NCBI GenBank assembly: GCA_031423495.1 | Contig: JANPFP010000033.1 | Span: forward strand, 1-64,000 | Source of the DNA: JACPYM01 sp031423495 | GTDB taxonomy: Bacteria > Acidobacteriota > Blastocatellia > RBC074 | Direction of reading: 5' to 3' | Length of the DNA: 64,000 nucleotides | Part shown: in pieces, positions 51,155 to 62,927 of the stretch | Layout of the letters: every line of letters begins with the position of its first letter | How positions within the stretch are numbered: position 1 is the first letter of the stretch | Position numbers and translations under genes: made by a program | The notes under the pieces: model-generated | Seen by the model: only the letters and a program-made list of their open reading frames with translations | Databases searched by the model: none | What the model was told of the DNA's origin: nothing

Positions 51155-52723
51155 TCACGCGAGCGGTGCCAGCGCCAGGGCTGACTCGCTCACTCCCGCC
51201 GCAATCCGGCCCTGCGCCGCAAAAACTTTGGTTGAGTGTCGCCACTGTGGCAAGACGCGGCCTGCCTCGTCGGTCACGGCCCACGGTTCCATGATCGCGC
51301 GGCGTTCAGCGTCCGAGCTGAAGTCGGCCTCGGTCAAGGGTACGCTGGTGGCCTCCGGCGGCGCGACATCGGTGCCGGGCAGATAGGTGCGGTCTGGATG
51401 CGGGGCGCGGTTGACGACCGAGAACTGATGGAGCAGGTCAACGATCACCGATTCCCAATGGCCGCCGGCGAGCAAACGCGGCAAGTCGTCGGCCAATTTG
51501 CGCAGCTTGGCCCAGGGTGTGAACGTCGCATCCAGCACCCAGCGATAGGACGCGATGAATTCATCCACGGGCAGCCGCCGCGGTTTGACCACGAGCGTGT
51601 AACCGGTGAAGTCGCGCAGCAGCGCGTGCGGCAGATAGGCCGGTTCGTCTTGCGCGGCGAGCCGGTGAAAGTAGGGCGTGCCGGGGATCGGGCATTCAAA
51701 ACAAATGAAACTTGGAATGTGCAGCCCGCTCGCGCGCAGCCGCGCCGGAATCGTCTTGATGTAACGCGAATCGTCAAGCTGCGGGCTGAGCAGCAAGCCC
51801 GACAAAATCAGGATGCCGGCGCGGCGGCATTGATCCAGCACGCGTTTGGTTTGTTCCAGCACGTTCTGCTGCTTGTTCATATCGCTGAGTACTTCGGGAT
51901 TGAAGCTCTCCAGCCCAACGAAAAGAAAGCGGCAACCCGCGCGTTCGAGCGCCTTCACCAGCGGCGGATCGCAGACGACGTTGAAGGTGACCGCCGCGCC
52001 CCAGCGGATTTTGAGCGGGATGAGCGCCTCGCATAATTTATATAGCTGCGCCGGATTACCGCCGATATTGTTGTCCACGAAAGCGACGCCGTAACGCTGC
52101 CATTCGGAAACCAGCCCGCGCAACATGGCCTGCCCCGCGCGTATGTCGCGCACCACCAATTCGGGCGGGCGCAAATGAAAGCGCGTGCCGATGCCGGTCA
52201 ACGCGCAAAACTCACAGGTGAACGGACAGCCGCGCGTGGCCTCGACCGAGAGCGGCAAAATCTGTTTGCCGGCCAGCAGATCGAAGCGCGGCGTCGGCAC
52301 CAAGGCCGCGTCGTAAGCCTGCGAAACGTAGCGCGGTTGCAATTCGCCCCGGCAAAAATCCTGATAAAGGCGCGGCACGCTGCCTTCGGCATCGCCAATT
52401 ACCAGCGCGTCGAAGTAGGGCTGGCAGAGTTCGGAATAAGTGCTGGCCATCACGCCGCCAAAAACGGTTTTGGCACCACGCCGCCGCCAATAGTGCGAAA
52501 CCTGACGCGCGCGATCAAAATCCGAATGCGCGCAAGTGATGAAGAGCAGATCGTAATCACGATTCCAGTCCGGCTCTTCTGAGGTGTCGTTGACGACTTC
52601 GACCTCGGCTTCGGGCGGCAACAACGCGGCAATCAGCGGCCCGATCTGCGGCTGTTGCACGCCGCGATGGTGCGCGCCTTTGCGGTTGTAATCCATGTAA
52701 ACAAAGATAATCCCGACTCTCAT
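51155..52723 (-). CDS. B12-binding domain radical SAM protein
   Basis: The 522-aa product begins with a cobalamin-binding-like Rossmann domain (about residues 1-125: VEVVNDTSEE, YDLLFITCAHSDFDRA, TVFGGVMAS, DALVIGDAEGS). A radical SAM core follows with C166-x3-C170-x2-C173 in RGCPFTCEFCALTG, then VAFVDNNIGGN and LFVGLESFNPEVL. It has an AGGAGGAG site 7 nt before the ATG. This domain pair is used by methyltransferases and ring-modifying enzymes; the substrate is unknown. No biosynthetic neighbour is visible. It converges with the truncated aldolase fragment. Confidence 0.92.
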   Translation of the reverse strand: MRVGIIFVYMDYNRKGAHHRGVQQPQIGPLIAALLPPEAEVEVVNDTSEEPDWNRDYDLLFITCAHSDFDRARQVSHYWRRRGAKTVFGGVMASTYSELCQPYFDALVIGDAEGSVPRLYQDFCRGELQPRYVSQAYDAALVPTPRFDLLAGKQILPLSVEATRGCPFTCEFCALTGIGTRFHLRPPELVVRDIRAGQAMLRGLVSEWQRYGVAFVDNNIGGNPAQLYKLCEALIPLKIRWGAAVTFNVVCDPPLVKALERAGCRFLFVGLESFNPEVLSDMNKQQNVLEQTKRVLDQCRRAGILILSGLLLSPQLDDSRYIKTIPARLRASGLHIPSFICFECPIPGTPYFHRLAAQDEPAYLPHALLRDFTGYTLVVKPRRLPVDEFIASYRWVLDATFTPWAKLRKLADDLPRLLAGGHWESVIVDLLHQFSVVNRAPHPDRTYLPGTDVAPPEATSVPLTEADFSSDAERRAIMEPWAVTDEAGRVLPQWRHSTKVFAAQGRIAAGVSESALALAPLA

Positions 52724-52956
52724 TGGCAGACTCCTCCTGTGACAATTTCCGGCTGTTGGCGGTTTGTTGATACTGCGGCGAAGCGAAAGATGTGTACTGC
52801 GAAATGACGGCGCGGAATTTATCTCAGTAGGTCGCGACGGTCAATTTTGCCTCAATTTTGCCCCAAGTTTGCCAACGACGGCGGGCGAAAATGGCGTGCT
52901 GGGAAGAGGTATGCTAGATTCCCACTCGCAACATTATGCAGTCAATAAGCATAACC

Positions 52957-53131
52957 AGTAGCTCACGAAATCAGGAAGGAAGCACATTTTCTATTTGGCA
53001 TTGAGATTTGAGATTTGTCATTGCCCAGAGATTAAGCAATGTTCAGCGGGTAGCGAGCGAATTGGTTTCGGGCAATGACATCTCTCAAATCTCAAATGGA
53101 AAGTGAAACCTTCGCTGCTTCGTGAGCTACT
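52957..53131. repeat. 175-bp imperfect inverted-repeat element
   Basis: The ends AGTAGCTCACGAA (52957-52969) and TTCGTGAGCTACT (53119-53131) are perfect inverse copies. Internally, 52993-53026 and 53070-53100 also pair imperfectly (GAGATTTGAGA-type words with TCTCTCAAAT). The element occupies most of the 432-bp gap between the radical SAM gene and the kinase gene. It looks like a MITE-like or palindromic element. No target-site duplication could be confirmed. Confidence 0.7.
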
Positions 53132-53155
53132 GAATAATCCCAACCGCATCCCCCG

Positions 53156-55726
<2,571 letters not shown>

Positions 55727-55819
55727 AAAACGTCAGTTGCGCGGGATGATGGCGATGATGATCAGCAGGACGCCCAAGCGACCGTCAGCGAGCGCGAGAG
55801 TTTCAATGAGCAGTTCAGA

Positions 55820-55867
55820 GTTCACGCTTTAGCGTGCCGCACGCTAGCCACACGCTGAAGCATGAAC
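55820..55867. repeat. 17-bp imperfect palindrome
   Basis: GTTCACGCTTTAGCGTG (55820-55836) and CACGCTGAAGCATGAAC (55851-55867) pair with two mismatches. It lies about 94 nt after the kinase gene and may be a terminator-like or REP-like element. Confidence 0.6.
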
Positions 55868-55991
55868 ACTGAGCCTTCTTTCTCAGGCCACCGTTTTTTC
55901 AGCAATAGACTTGTTGCGATGAAAATTTAAGCAAATCATGAGTTTCGCACAGCACGGACAGCTTCCGTGAGGGCGTGTTCGTCGCCTTCAT

Positions 55992-56087
55992 CATTCTTAA
56001 TTCACCATTCTCAATTCTTTGACAGAGAGAAAACCCCTTGCAAACATTGCCTGCGGTCTAAGAATTGAGAATGGTGAATTGAGAATG
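55992..56087. repeat. 28-bp inverted repeat of AATTGAGAATGG-type words
   Basis: The arm CATTCTTAATTCACCATTCT (55992 and on, 28 nt) pairs with 56060-56087 with one mismatch around a 40-nt loop. Each arm is itself a tandem of GAATTGAGAATGGT-like words. The region 55727-56360 (634 nt) holds this repeat, the 55820 palindrome and a candidate promoter motif; no gene is recognised. Confidence 0.75.
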
Positions 56088-56184
56088 GCCTGCCACAGGG
56101 CTATCACCGTTGCTCCTGGCGCTGCTGCCGCTAAGTCGTTGACGCCAAATGTCGCAACAACTCCAATAAATATTTTTCGCAACT

Positions 56185-56214
56185 GTGAACACTTTGCCTG
56201 CCGATTCCCACTTA
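56185..56214 (+). promoter_or_regulatory. Bipartite motif copy A, before methyltransferase
   Basis: GTGAACACTTT, 5 nt, then CCGATTCCC and ACTTA. A T-rich run lies about 10 nt upstream. It lies 146 nt before ATG 56361. Two further copies occur upstream of the C11 peptidase gene (57466) and the ankyrin gene (62928). GAAC is like the -35 element of ECF-type promoters. Confidence 0.5.
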
Positions 56215-56360
56215 AGGTGAGAAACGTGCTATACGAGGTAAATCCCTTAACGGCTTGCACTCGTATACGATTATTTGCGCAGTGAAACGAGGGATAATGG
56301 CACAAGCCGCTCCGCAATCCATCGGACATGCTTATCAAAATTCAAAGGGAGAATTGAACT

Positions 56361-57392
56361 ATGTCTAAACACCAAGCGAATGCGGCGGACGTACCGCCGC
56401 CAGTAATGATGCTGCAAATGATTTCCGGCTTCTGGATTTCGCGGGCGATTTATATCGTCGCCAAACTCGGACTCGCCGACCACATGCAAGAAGGCGCAAA
56501 AACGGCGGAAGAACTCGCCGCCACTTCTGGCACGCACGCGCCGTCGTTGTTTCGCGTGCTGCGTGCATTGAGCAGCGTCGGCGTCTTGACGCACAGCGGA
56601 GACAACCGCTTTGGCCTGACGCCGTTGTCTGAAACCTTGCGAACGGATGTGCCGGGTTCGTTGCGCGCGTTCGCTACGACGGAATTGGGCGACGATCATT
56701 ACGAGGGCTGGGGCAATCTGATGCACAGCGTCAGGACGGGCGAGATCGCCTTTGATAGCTTGATGGGCATGTCGGCGTGGGAGTATTACGCGCAGCATCC
56801 TGAGAACGGAAAAACCTTCAATGACGCGATGACGGGAATGTCGCAAGGTACGATTGACGCCGTGCTGGCGAGCTACGATTTTGCGGGCATCAACAAGCTG
56901 GCTGACATTGGCGGCGGACACGGTGCTTTACTTACCGCTGTTCTCAAAGCCAATCCGACCATGCAGGGAATCCTGTATGACGCGCCGAATGTCGTGACGG
57001 GCGCGCAAGAACTGATGGACGCCCCAGGCTTGTCAGATCGTTGCGAAATTGTTGGAGGCGATTTTTTTACCTCCGTCCCCAGCGGCGCAGATGCGCACGT
57101 CATGAAATGGATCATCCACGATTGGGACGAAGAGAAATGCCACACGATTCTTACCAACTGTCACCAAGCATTGCCAGCAAACGGCAAACTGATTCTGATC
57201 GAAGCCGTCGTGCCCTCAACGAGCGAACCGCATTTCAGCAAGTTCATTGATCTGAACATGCTGGTGATGACCGGCGGACGCGAACGCACGGGCGATGAAT
57301 ATCGTGAACTGCTGGCGAAGGCCGGATTCAAACTCACCGGCATCATTCCGACGCCTTCGCCCATGAGCGTAGTCGTTGCGGAACGACTCTAA
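56361..57392 (+). CDS. O-methyltransferase family 2 (acetylserotonin-type) SAM methyltransferase
   Basis: The 343-aa product begins at ATG 56361, with a GGGAGA site 9 nt upstream. An N-terminal winged-helix dimerisation domain is followed by the SAM-binding GGGHGALLTAV (motif I), the acidic strand GILYDAPNV, GGDFFTSVPSGADAHVMKWIIHDWDEEKC (the H-D-W-D motif typical of plant-type O-methyltransferases), and a final LNMLVMTGGRERTGDEYRELL. In bacteria these proteins methylate small aromatic or polyketide-like molecules. A candidate ECF-type motif lies upstream and a terminator downstream, so it is a single-gene unit. Substrate is unknown. Confidence 0.92.
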   Translation: MSKHQANAADVPPPVMMLQMISGFWISRAIYIVAKLGLADHMQEGAKTAEELAATSGTHAPSLFRVLRALSSVGVLTHSGDNRFGLTPLSETLRTDVPGSLRAFATTELGDDHYEGWGNLMHSVRTGEIAFDSLMGMSAWEYYAQHPENGKTFNDAMTGMSQGTIDAVLASYDFAGINKLADIGGGHGALLTAVLKANPTMQGILYDAPNVVTGAQELMDAPGLSDRCEIVGGDFFTSVPSGADAHVMKWIIHDWDEEKCHTILTNCHQALPANGKLILIEAVVPSTSEPHFSKFIDLNMLVMTGGRERTGDEYRELLAKAGFKLTGIIPTPSPMSVVVAERL

Positions 57393-57410
57393 ACCTGCTG
57401 AGTCTGAATG

Positions 57411-57458
57411 CCGGGGCGTGTCAGTTTTTAGCGGTTGCACGTCCCGGGAATTTTTTTT
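57411..57458 (+). terminator. Rho-independent terminator after methyltransferase
   Basis: CCGGGGCGTG (57411-57420) pairs with CACGTCCCGG (57438-57447) with one wobble pair, a 17-nt loop, and eight T (57451-57458) after a short spacer. It ends the methyltransferase transcript just before bipartite motif copy B. Confidence 0.85.
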
Positions 57459-57465
57459 CACAGCC

Positions 57466-57496
57466 GTGAACACTTTCGCCAGCCGATTCCCCTTTA
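57466..57496 (+). promoter_or_regulatory. Bipartite motif copy B, before C11 peptidase
   Basis: GTGAACACTTT, 6 nt, then CCGATTCCC and CTTTA, 263 nt upstream of ATG 57760. A T-run lies just before it (the tail of the preceding terminator). Copies A and C share the motif and orientation. The 57393-57759 gap otherwise holds no recognisable gene. Confidence 0.5.
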
Positions 57497-57759
57497 GGAA
57501 TGGCTTGAAAACAACTCTGCCAAATTCGGTCGGCGAAGCAGTGAATCAATCGATAAATCGCAACAATTGGCAGGGTTAATTTCGAGCCATTTCTTAGCCA
57601 ATGAGAGTGAACAATAAGTGCTCGTGGGTACGGGTGCTGGAAGCGATGCCTATTGGGTTGCCCTCGTTCTGTTTGGGCATATACTGCCTGCATTGAGCCT
57701 GTTTACGCTTGGTGAGAGCCATTGGCGGAAAAAAACATCTATCAATCGGAGGTCGAGCA

Positions 57760-59565
57760 ATGAACCAAAAAGAATGGACGATAATGGTCTATATGGCTGG
57801 CGATAATAACCTGGCCGTTGATATGGCTTATGCGATGGAACAAATCAAAGGGGTGGCTGGTGAAGGTGCCGATAGTCGAAATGTGTTGGTTTATTATGAC
57901 GGGAACGCGCCTCAGATTCCGACCCTTTACTGTGATTTTTCCGATCCGCAAGCGCCACCACAGGATCAGTATGTTCCCTCGGTTTTGGTGTCAGACAAAC
58001 TTTACCCCGTCCCGCAAAAGCGGAACGAAAATGCCGCCGATCCAAAGTCAGTCAAGAATTTTGTTGATTGGTGTTTGAACAAGCGCCACCGCCGGGCTAA
58101 ACGATACGCGCTGATCTTTTCAGGACATTCATTGGGCTTTGTGGACAAAGGATTATTTAAGGACGAGACCTCAGGTAAAACGATGAAAATCGAAGACCTG
58201 TTTTTCCTGACCCAACGGCTCATCCTGCCCACTAAGTATTTGAAAGAAGAGGCACGCAAATCTGAGTTGAAGGACGATGAATTAAAGCGCGAGACCACGA
58301 AATTAATCGGTCAGCATTTGGATATTTTAGGATTCGACAGTTGCGTGATGGGAATGCTTGAAGTGGGCTATCAGTTCCAAGACCTGACACACACCATGAT
58401 CGCCTCAGAGGGCAGCGTTCCGAACGCAGGCTGGAGCTACGCCAAAATTCTGGGAGGCCTCTGTGCAGGTGAACTCTCGACCAAAGAGGTCGCTGCGAAT
58501 TTCGTTAAGGAATTCATTCACAGCCAGGACAAGTTTATTGTGGGAGGCGTCACCGTTGATATGGCCGCTTGGGACATGCGGGGTTTCAACGCGCTGGCCG
58601 ATGCGTTCGACGGGCTTGCACAAGTACTGCTTGATTGTTTCGAAGACGAAGCAAGCCTGATTTACAAGCAGATGGAGCGCATCATTCTCAAGGTTCACTG
58701 GCAATGCCAATCGTATATGTACGATCAGAACATTGACCTGGGAGATTTTTGCCAACTGCTTGCTATGGAGTGTAAGAGTCTCGCAGAGGAGTTGAGTGGT
58801 TGCGCTGGCCTCGAACTTTTGCAGCACGTGCAGGAATGTTGCCAGTTTGTGCTAATCGAGTTAGAAAAGGCCGTGCCGTTGAGCGGGTTTAGCGGCGGAG
58901 GCTATCAGTATTCCAACGGCATCTCGGTCTTTTTCCCCTGGTCGTGGAATGGCTATTTGGTATCGCGGGAAAATTACGAGAGTTTGTGGTTTACCAAGGA
59001 TCGTAAGAACTTGAACTATGGAGCCAAATGGAAAGGCTGGGCCGACTTCCTCAAAAAATATCTTTCTGAAGTAACCTATCGTAAAGCTGAACCCACCACG
59101 CCGGAGGCTCCCGTTGGAGCGAAATACCGCTATCATTCGGGAGTTCTATCAGTTTATGAACCAAAATCACCGCAGCCTGAAGGTTCCCGAAGCTCAACGA
59201 CCAAAATCCCAGACTCAGGTACTTCAAAAATCGTTGATTCGGGTACTTCAAAAATCCCAGACTCAGGTACCTCAAAAATCCCAGACTCAGGTACCTCAAA
59301 AATCCCAGACTCAGGTACTTCAAAAATCGTTGATTCAGGTACCTCAAAAATCCCAGACTCAGGTACTTCAAAAATCGTTGATTCAGGTACCTCAAAAATC
59401 CCTGACTCAGGCACCGGAAAGATGGCGGGCGGCGGGTTGAACGCTTTCTTTAATGATTTGAAACAGTGGAAGAATATTGAGAGCCGGTTCGATATTTCAG
59501 GTTTTACCAAAAGACCTGAGGAAAGCGAGGCGGAATCTGATGCTGCGCGCGATATTACTTACTGA
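57760..59565 (+). CDS. Clostripain-type C11 cysteine peptidase with octapeptide-repeat tail
   Basis: The 601-aa product starts at ATG 57760, which has a GGAGGT site 7 nt upstream. WTIMVYMAGDNNLAVDM (7-23) is the C11 N-terminal hallmark. The catalytic His is in LIFSGHSLG (H123) and the Cys in GFDSCVMGMLE (C195). The fold is caspase-like. Residues about 370-420 contain FSGGGYQYSNGISVFFPW, also typical of the family. The C-terminal tail has nine tandem octapeptides (positions 59203-59418) before a final helical end. No signal peptide is seen, so it is probably cytoplasmic. It is convergent with the adjacent kinase gene, with an 11-nt overlap. Confidence 0.9.
   Translation: MNQKEWTIMVYMAGDNNLAVDMAYAMEQIKGVAGEGADSRNVLVYYDGNAPQIPTLYCDFSDPQAPPQDQYVPSVLVSDKLYPVPQKRNENAADPKSVKNFVDWCLNKRHRRAKRYALIFSGHSLGFVDKGLFKDETSGKTMKIEDLFFLTQRLILPTKYLKEEARKSELKDDELKRETTKLIGQHLDILGFDSCVMGMLEVGYQFQDLTHTMIASEGSVPNAGWSYAKILGGLCAGELSTKEVAANFVKEFIHSQDKFIVGGVTVDMAAWDMRGFNALADAFDGLAQVLLDCFEDEASLIYKQMERIILKVHWQCQSYMYDQNIDLGDFCQLLAMECKSLAEELSGCAGLELLQHVQECCQFVLIELEKAVPLSGFSGGGYQYSNGISVFFPWSWNGYLVSRENYESLWFTKDRKNLNYGAKWKGWADFLKKYLSEVTYRKAEPTTPEAPVGAKYRYHSGVLSVYEPKSPQPEGSRSSTTKIPDSGTSKIVDSGTSKIPDSGTSKIPDSGTSKIPDSGTSKIVDSGTSKIPDSGTSKIVDSGTSKIPDSGTGKMAGGGLNAFFNDLKQWKNIESRFDISGFTKRPEESEAESDAARDITY
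59203..59418 (+). repeat. Nine 24-bp tandem repeats encoding KI(P/V)DSGTS
   Basis: The nine units are KIPDSGTS or KIVDSGTS in the order P, V, P, P, P, V, P, V, P, the last ending in G. The DNA units differ at one or a few synonymous or Pro/Val sites (ATCCCAGACTCA or ATCGTTGATTCA). The repeat sits in the tail of the C11 peptidase and could be a flexible or phosphorylatable linker. Confidence 0.95.
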
Positions 59566-62203
59566 GGCCGCTGCGCTTTGTCAGAGCGACAAAGCGCGGA
59601 TCAGCACGCAGCCCGTCATACTCGTAACCAGTCTTGATGTATCGCAACAACAGATCACGTTCGAGATATGCTCGCTCAAGTAATTCCAACGCTTTGTCAT
59701 TGTTATCGAGCGCCGCATAAGCAACGGCCAAAATTGCTGGGGAAGCATAGCCGCTCCTGGCTTCGATCCGTTGCAGAATAACTTGAGCCTGGCTGCGTTT
59801 TTCTGGAATTTTGGCATATGTGGCGGCCAGATAAACAAGTGCCTGACTATATTTATTTTCGCCTCCTACCAGCTCAACCGCTTTTTGGTAATACCGGGCG
59901 GCCTCGCTATACAAACCTTTTCCGGCATAGGCATACGCCAAAGAAATAGCTTGAACCTCTTTGCGTGGTTCCAGAGCTTGCGCTTCCTGATAGGCTTGCA
60001 GCGCGTCATCAAACTTTCTGGCCTGTGTCAGGATGAACCCCCGATAGAGCAAGGTCAGCCGTCGGTTGATGGGGTCACGAATGCTAAGCTGTTCGAGTTC
60101 GGCCAGTGCATCATCTTGGCGGCCCATTACTGAAAGAAAGAACGCATAATTATTGCGAGCAAAAGCCAGGTTAGGGCTCAATTCGATAGCCCGCAGGTAT
60201 TCTCGCTCAGAGTCTGCCCATGCGAATTCGCATTCGTTCACCATTGCTCGCAAGACATGCGCCTTGGCTAAGTCAGGGTCTATCGCCAGTGCGCGCTCTA
60301 TTGCCGCCTTTGTCTTGGGCAATAGTTCGTGCGGGTTGTCGTTGCCGTTCGCCCGCTCCCAATAAATCCATGCGATTTCGGCGTGGGCTGCGGCAAAATT
60401 GGGATCGAGCGCTTCGGCTTGTTCAAAATATTCAAGCGCCTTGCTGCGGGCATCCTGCGGGCCGTTTAGTTCCACCAGTCCGCTTAGATAATAACGGTAA
60501 GCGTCAGAGTTTTCGGTGCCGCTTTCAGCGAGACGTTTCGATTGCGAATCAGTCAGTTTCAACAGCAATTTCTCAGAAGCCGCCTGCGCAATCTCATTCT
60601 GCACGCGCAAGATGTTGTTGGCCTTTCGTTGATATTGCCCGCCAGTGATCTGCTGATCGTTGGATGCATCAACGAGGCTAAATCTGATCACCAGGTCTTC
60701 GCCGACCTGAGCGACACTGCCTGTCAAGATCGCGCGCACGCCCAGTTGCGAAGCAATGTTGCGCAGATCGCTATTGGCTCCTCGAAACTTAAAGCTGGAA
60801 TTGCGCGAGATGACTTTCAGTTGCGGCAATTCAGAAAGCCGGTCAATCAAGCTCTCGCTTAGACCATCCGAAACATAAGCTAACTCCGGGTTGCCACTGC
60901 GATTCTCGAACGGAAGCACCGCGATAGAATCAATTTTCCGGTTGCTGAAAAAATATACGGCTGACAAAACGAGTGTGAACAAAACCAGCACGAGCATTGC
61001 GGAACGGACTTTGTGAGTCTGCGCCAGCCGCAACAATCCCGCCAAGCCGGGCGACGGCGAAGTGGATGCGGGCGCAGTGTGCTTGACCGAATGCCGCAAC
61101 GTTTCTAACTCGCTGATCGCTAACGCAGGTTTGGTTTCGACAATTTCGGATTCAAACGCCAACCGCTGTTGCAACTTTTTCACCTCAGCCAGCAAGGCAC
61201 GCGCATCGGGATAACGCTGCGCGACTTCTTTCGCCAACAGCTGTTTGACGAGGGGTTCAATACCGGCAGGGAACGAATGACTCAGCGGCGCAGGTTCTTT
61301 TTCGATAATGGCTACGATGATGTGGCTGGGTGTTTCGCCGTTGAAAGGACGGCTGCCGGTAAACATTTCATAAAGCACTACACCGAGGCTGAAAAGATCG
61401 GAGCGCGCATCTACGCGCTGCCCGCGCGCCTGTTCGGGTGACATGTAAGCGACGGTTCCCAATACCGTGCCTGCTTCAGTCGAGTGCCGTTCATCATCAA
61501 GTTGCGCATCGTCACGCCGCGTATTGGTGAGTTTTGCCAAGCCGAAATCCAACACCTTCACCAGTCCGTCGCGGCGAACCATGACGTTTTCGGGTTTGAT
61601 GTCGCGGTGGATGATGCCGGCTTCGTGCGCGGCTTGCAGCGCAGTAGCGATCTGTTGCGTGAGGTCGAGCGCGGCGTTCAACGAAAGCGCACCGCGCCGC
61701 AACCGGTCGCGCAACGTTTCGCCTTCTACCAATTCCGTCACGAGAAAGTGCGTATCGCCCGCTGTGCCGAATTCGTGAATTGTGACGATGTTCGGATGAT
61801 TCAACGCCGAGGCTGCCAATGCTTCCTGTTTGAAGCGGCGCAAGTGTTCCTGATCTTTTGCGACGTAAGCGGGCAGCACCTTGAGCGCGATCTTGCGGCG
61901 CAACGTAGCGTCTTCGGCCAGGTAAACTTCGCCCATCCCGCCCGCGCCGAGCAAAGAGAGAATTCGATAATGCCCAAGCTGCTGGCCGATCAGCGAAGGG
62001 GCTTGCGCCGCCGCAACTTCGAGCGCCGGACGCGAGAGAAACGCATCGGCTTCGCTGTGATGCGCCAAGAGGTTTTCGACGGCGGCGCGCAATTCTTCAT
62101 CCGTGCCGCAGTTTTGACGCAACCATTCGGCACGCTCCGCCTGCGGGCGTTCGAGCGCCTCATCAAAAAGCTTTCCCACCTGTTGGTATCTTTCTGGAGT
62201 CAT
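59555..62203 (-). CDS. Ser/Thr protein kinase with FlgO-like and TPR domains, copy B
   Basis: The 882-aa product parallels copy A: acidic N-terminal region (MTPERYQQVGKLFDEALERPQAERAEWL), kinase (GAGGMGEVY, K108 in IALKVLP, HRDIKPENV, DFGLAKL, GTVAYMSPEQARG), then a transmembrane helix (SAMLVLVLFTLVLSAVYFF, about 416-434), a FlgO-like domain (IDSIAVLPFENRSGNPELAYVSDGLSESL) and TPRs to the end. So the kinase is cytoplasmic and the sensor part probably periplasmic. It is 9 nt downstream of the ECF-like sigma gene, a common pairing in Acidobacteria. It overlaps the C11 gene end by 11 nt. Confidence 0.94.
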   Translation of the reverse strand: MTPERYQQVGKLFDEALERPQAERAEWLRQNCGTDEELRAAVENLLAHHSEADAFLSRPALEVAAAQAPSLIGQQLGHYRILSLLGAGGMGEVYLAEDATLRRKIALKVLPAYVAKDQEHLRRFKQEALAASALNHPNIVTIHEFGTAGDTHFLVTELVEGETLRDRLRRGALSLNAALDLTQQIATALQAAHEAGIIHRDIKPENVMVRRDGLVKVLDFGLAKLTNTRRDDAQLDDERHSTEAGTVLGTVAYMSPEQARGQRVDARSDLFSLGVVLYEMFTGSRPFNGETPSHIIVAIIEKEPAPLSHSFPAGIEPLVKQLLAKEVAQRYPDARALLAEVKKLQQRLAFESEIVETKPALAISELETLRHSVKHTAPASTSPSPGLAGLLRLAQTHKVRSAMLVLVLFTLVLSAVYFFSNRKIDSIAVLPFENRSGNPELAYVSDGLSESLIDRLSELPQLKVISRNSSFKFRGANSDLRNIASQLGVRAILTGSVAQVGEDLVIRFSLVDASNDQQITGGQYQRKANNILRVQNEIAQAASEKLLLKLTDSQSKRLAESGTENSDAYRYYLSGLVELNGPQDARSKALEYFEQAEALDPNFAAAHAEIAWIYWERANGNDNPHELLPKTKAAIERALAIDPDLAKAHVLRAMVNECEFAWADSEREYLRAIELSPNLAFARNNYAFFLSVMGRQDDALAELEQLSIRDPINRRLTLLYRGFILTQARKFDDALQAYQEAQALEPRKEVQAISLAYAYAGKGLYSEAARYYQKAVELVGGENKYSQALVYLAATYAKIPEKRSQAQVILQRIEARSGYASPAILAVAYAALDNNDKALELLERAYLERDLLLRYIKTGYEYDGLRADPRFVALTKRSGLSK

Positions 62204-62212
62204 GGCTTGAAG

Positions 62213-62785
62213 TTAAGTCGCCGCGCTCATTTGTTGATGTAACCAAGCCTGCGCCATGCGCCAATCGCGGCGCACCGTGCTGAGCGAAACGCGCAGGGCT
62301 TCAGCGGTTTCTTCCAGACTCAAGCCCGCAAAAAAGCGCAACTCAACGGTACGCGCCTGACGCGGGTCGAGCTTTTCCAAAGTGTTCAAAGCGTCATCAA
62401 GTTTAACCAGATCAGGATCGTTAGGGCTGCCGACCTCTGCTGCTTCAGCCAGTGAAACTTGCATCATTTGCCCGCCGCGTTTGAGCGCCTGCCGCTCGCG
62501 GGCGAATTGCACGAGAATGTGTCGCATGAGCGTCGCCGCTACGCCAAAAAAGTGCGCGCGGTCTTGCCATTCGACCTGATCCCAATCAATCAGCCGCACA
62601 AAGGCTTCGTTGACCAGCGCCGTCGTTTGCAAAACGTGGCCTTGGCGTTCGCCCGCCAGATAGCCGTGCGCCAACCGATGCAATTCGCGGTAAACGAGCG
62701 GCGTCAGTTGTTCGAGCGCAGCCTGATCCCCCTGTTTCCAGGCGACGAGCAAGCCCGTGATATTTGATGTCTTTGCGAGTGTCAT
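62213..62785 (-). CDS. ECF-like RNA polymerase sigma factor
   Basis: The 190-aa product starts at ATG 62785; the frame continues 50 codons upstream without family similarity. The sequence has sigma-2 (PLVYRELHRLAHGYLAGERQGHVLQTTALVNEAFVRLID, FFGVAATLMRHILVQFARERQALKRGG) and sigma-4 (LDPRQARTVELRFFAGLSLEETAEALRVSLSTVRRDWRMAQAWL) regions, the pattern of the kinase-associated ECF-like group (TIGR02999 type). It is the first gene of a two-gene operon with kinase copy B, which probably regulates it. A bipartite motif (copy C) lies upstream on the other strand, facing the ankyrin gene. Confidence 0.93.
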   Translation of the reverse strand: MTLAKTSNITGLLVAWKQGDQAALEQLTPLVYRELHRLAHGYLAGERQGHVLQTTALVNEAFVRLIDWDQVEWQDRAHFFGVAATLMRHILVQFARERQALKRGGQMMQVSLAEAAEVGSPNDPDLVKLDDALNTLEKLDPRQARTVELRFFAGLSLEETAEALRVSLSTVRRDWRMAQAWLHQQMSAAT

Positions 62786-62927
62786 ATTCTCTGAAAGTTG
62801 TCGCGGCTTTATGCAGTGGTGACAAATTACCACACGAGCGGCGCTTTCAGCCATCGCCCCAGAATGCATATGAAGGTTGCGTAAGCCGAGTCTCGATCCC
62901 GCCACGCGAAAAACTTTTTTGAAATCG

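Noticed and set aside
50907..51386. Complete gene on the plus strand overlapping the glycosidase and radical SAM genes
   Set aside because: Only the central 40 residues resemble an aldolase; the rest is antisense to real genes, so it is a truncated fragment.
59203..59418. CRISPR-like array
   Set aside because: Repeats are 24 bp, contiguous, without spacers and in frame with the C11 peptidase.
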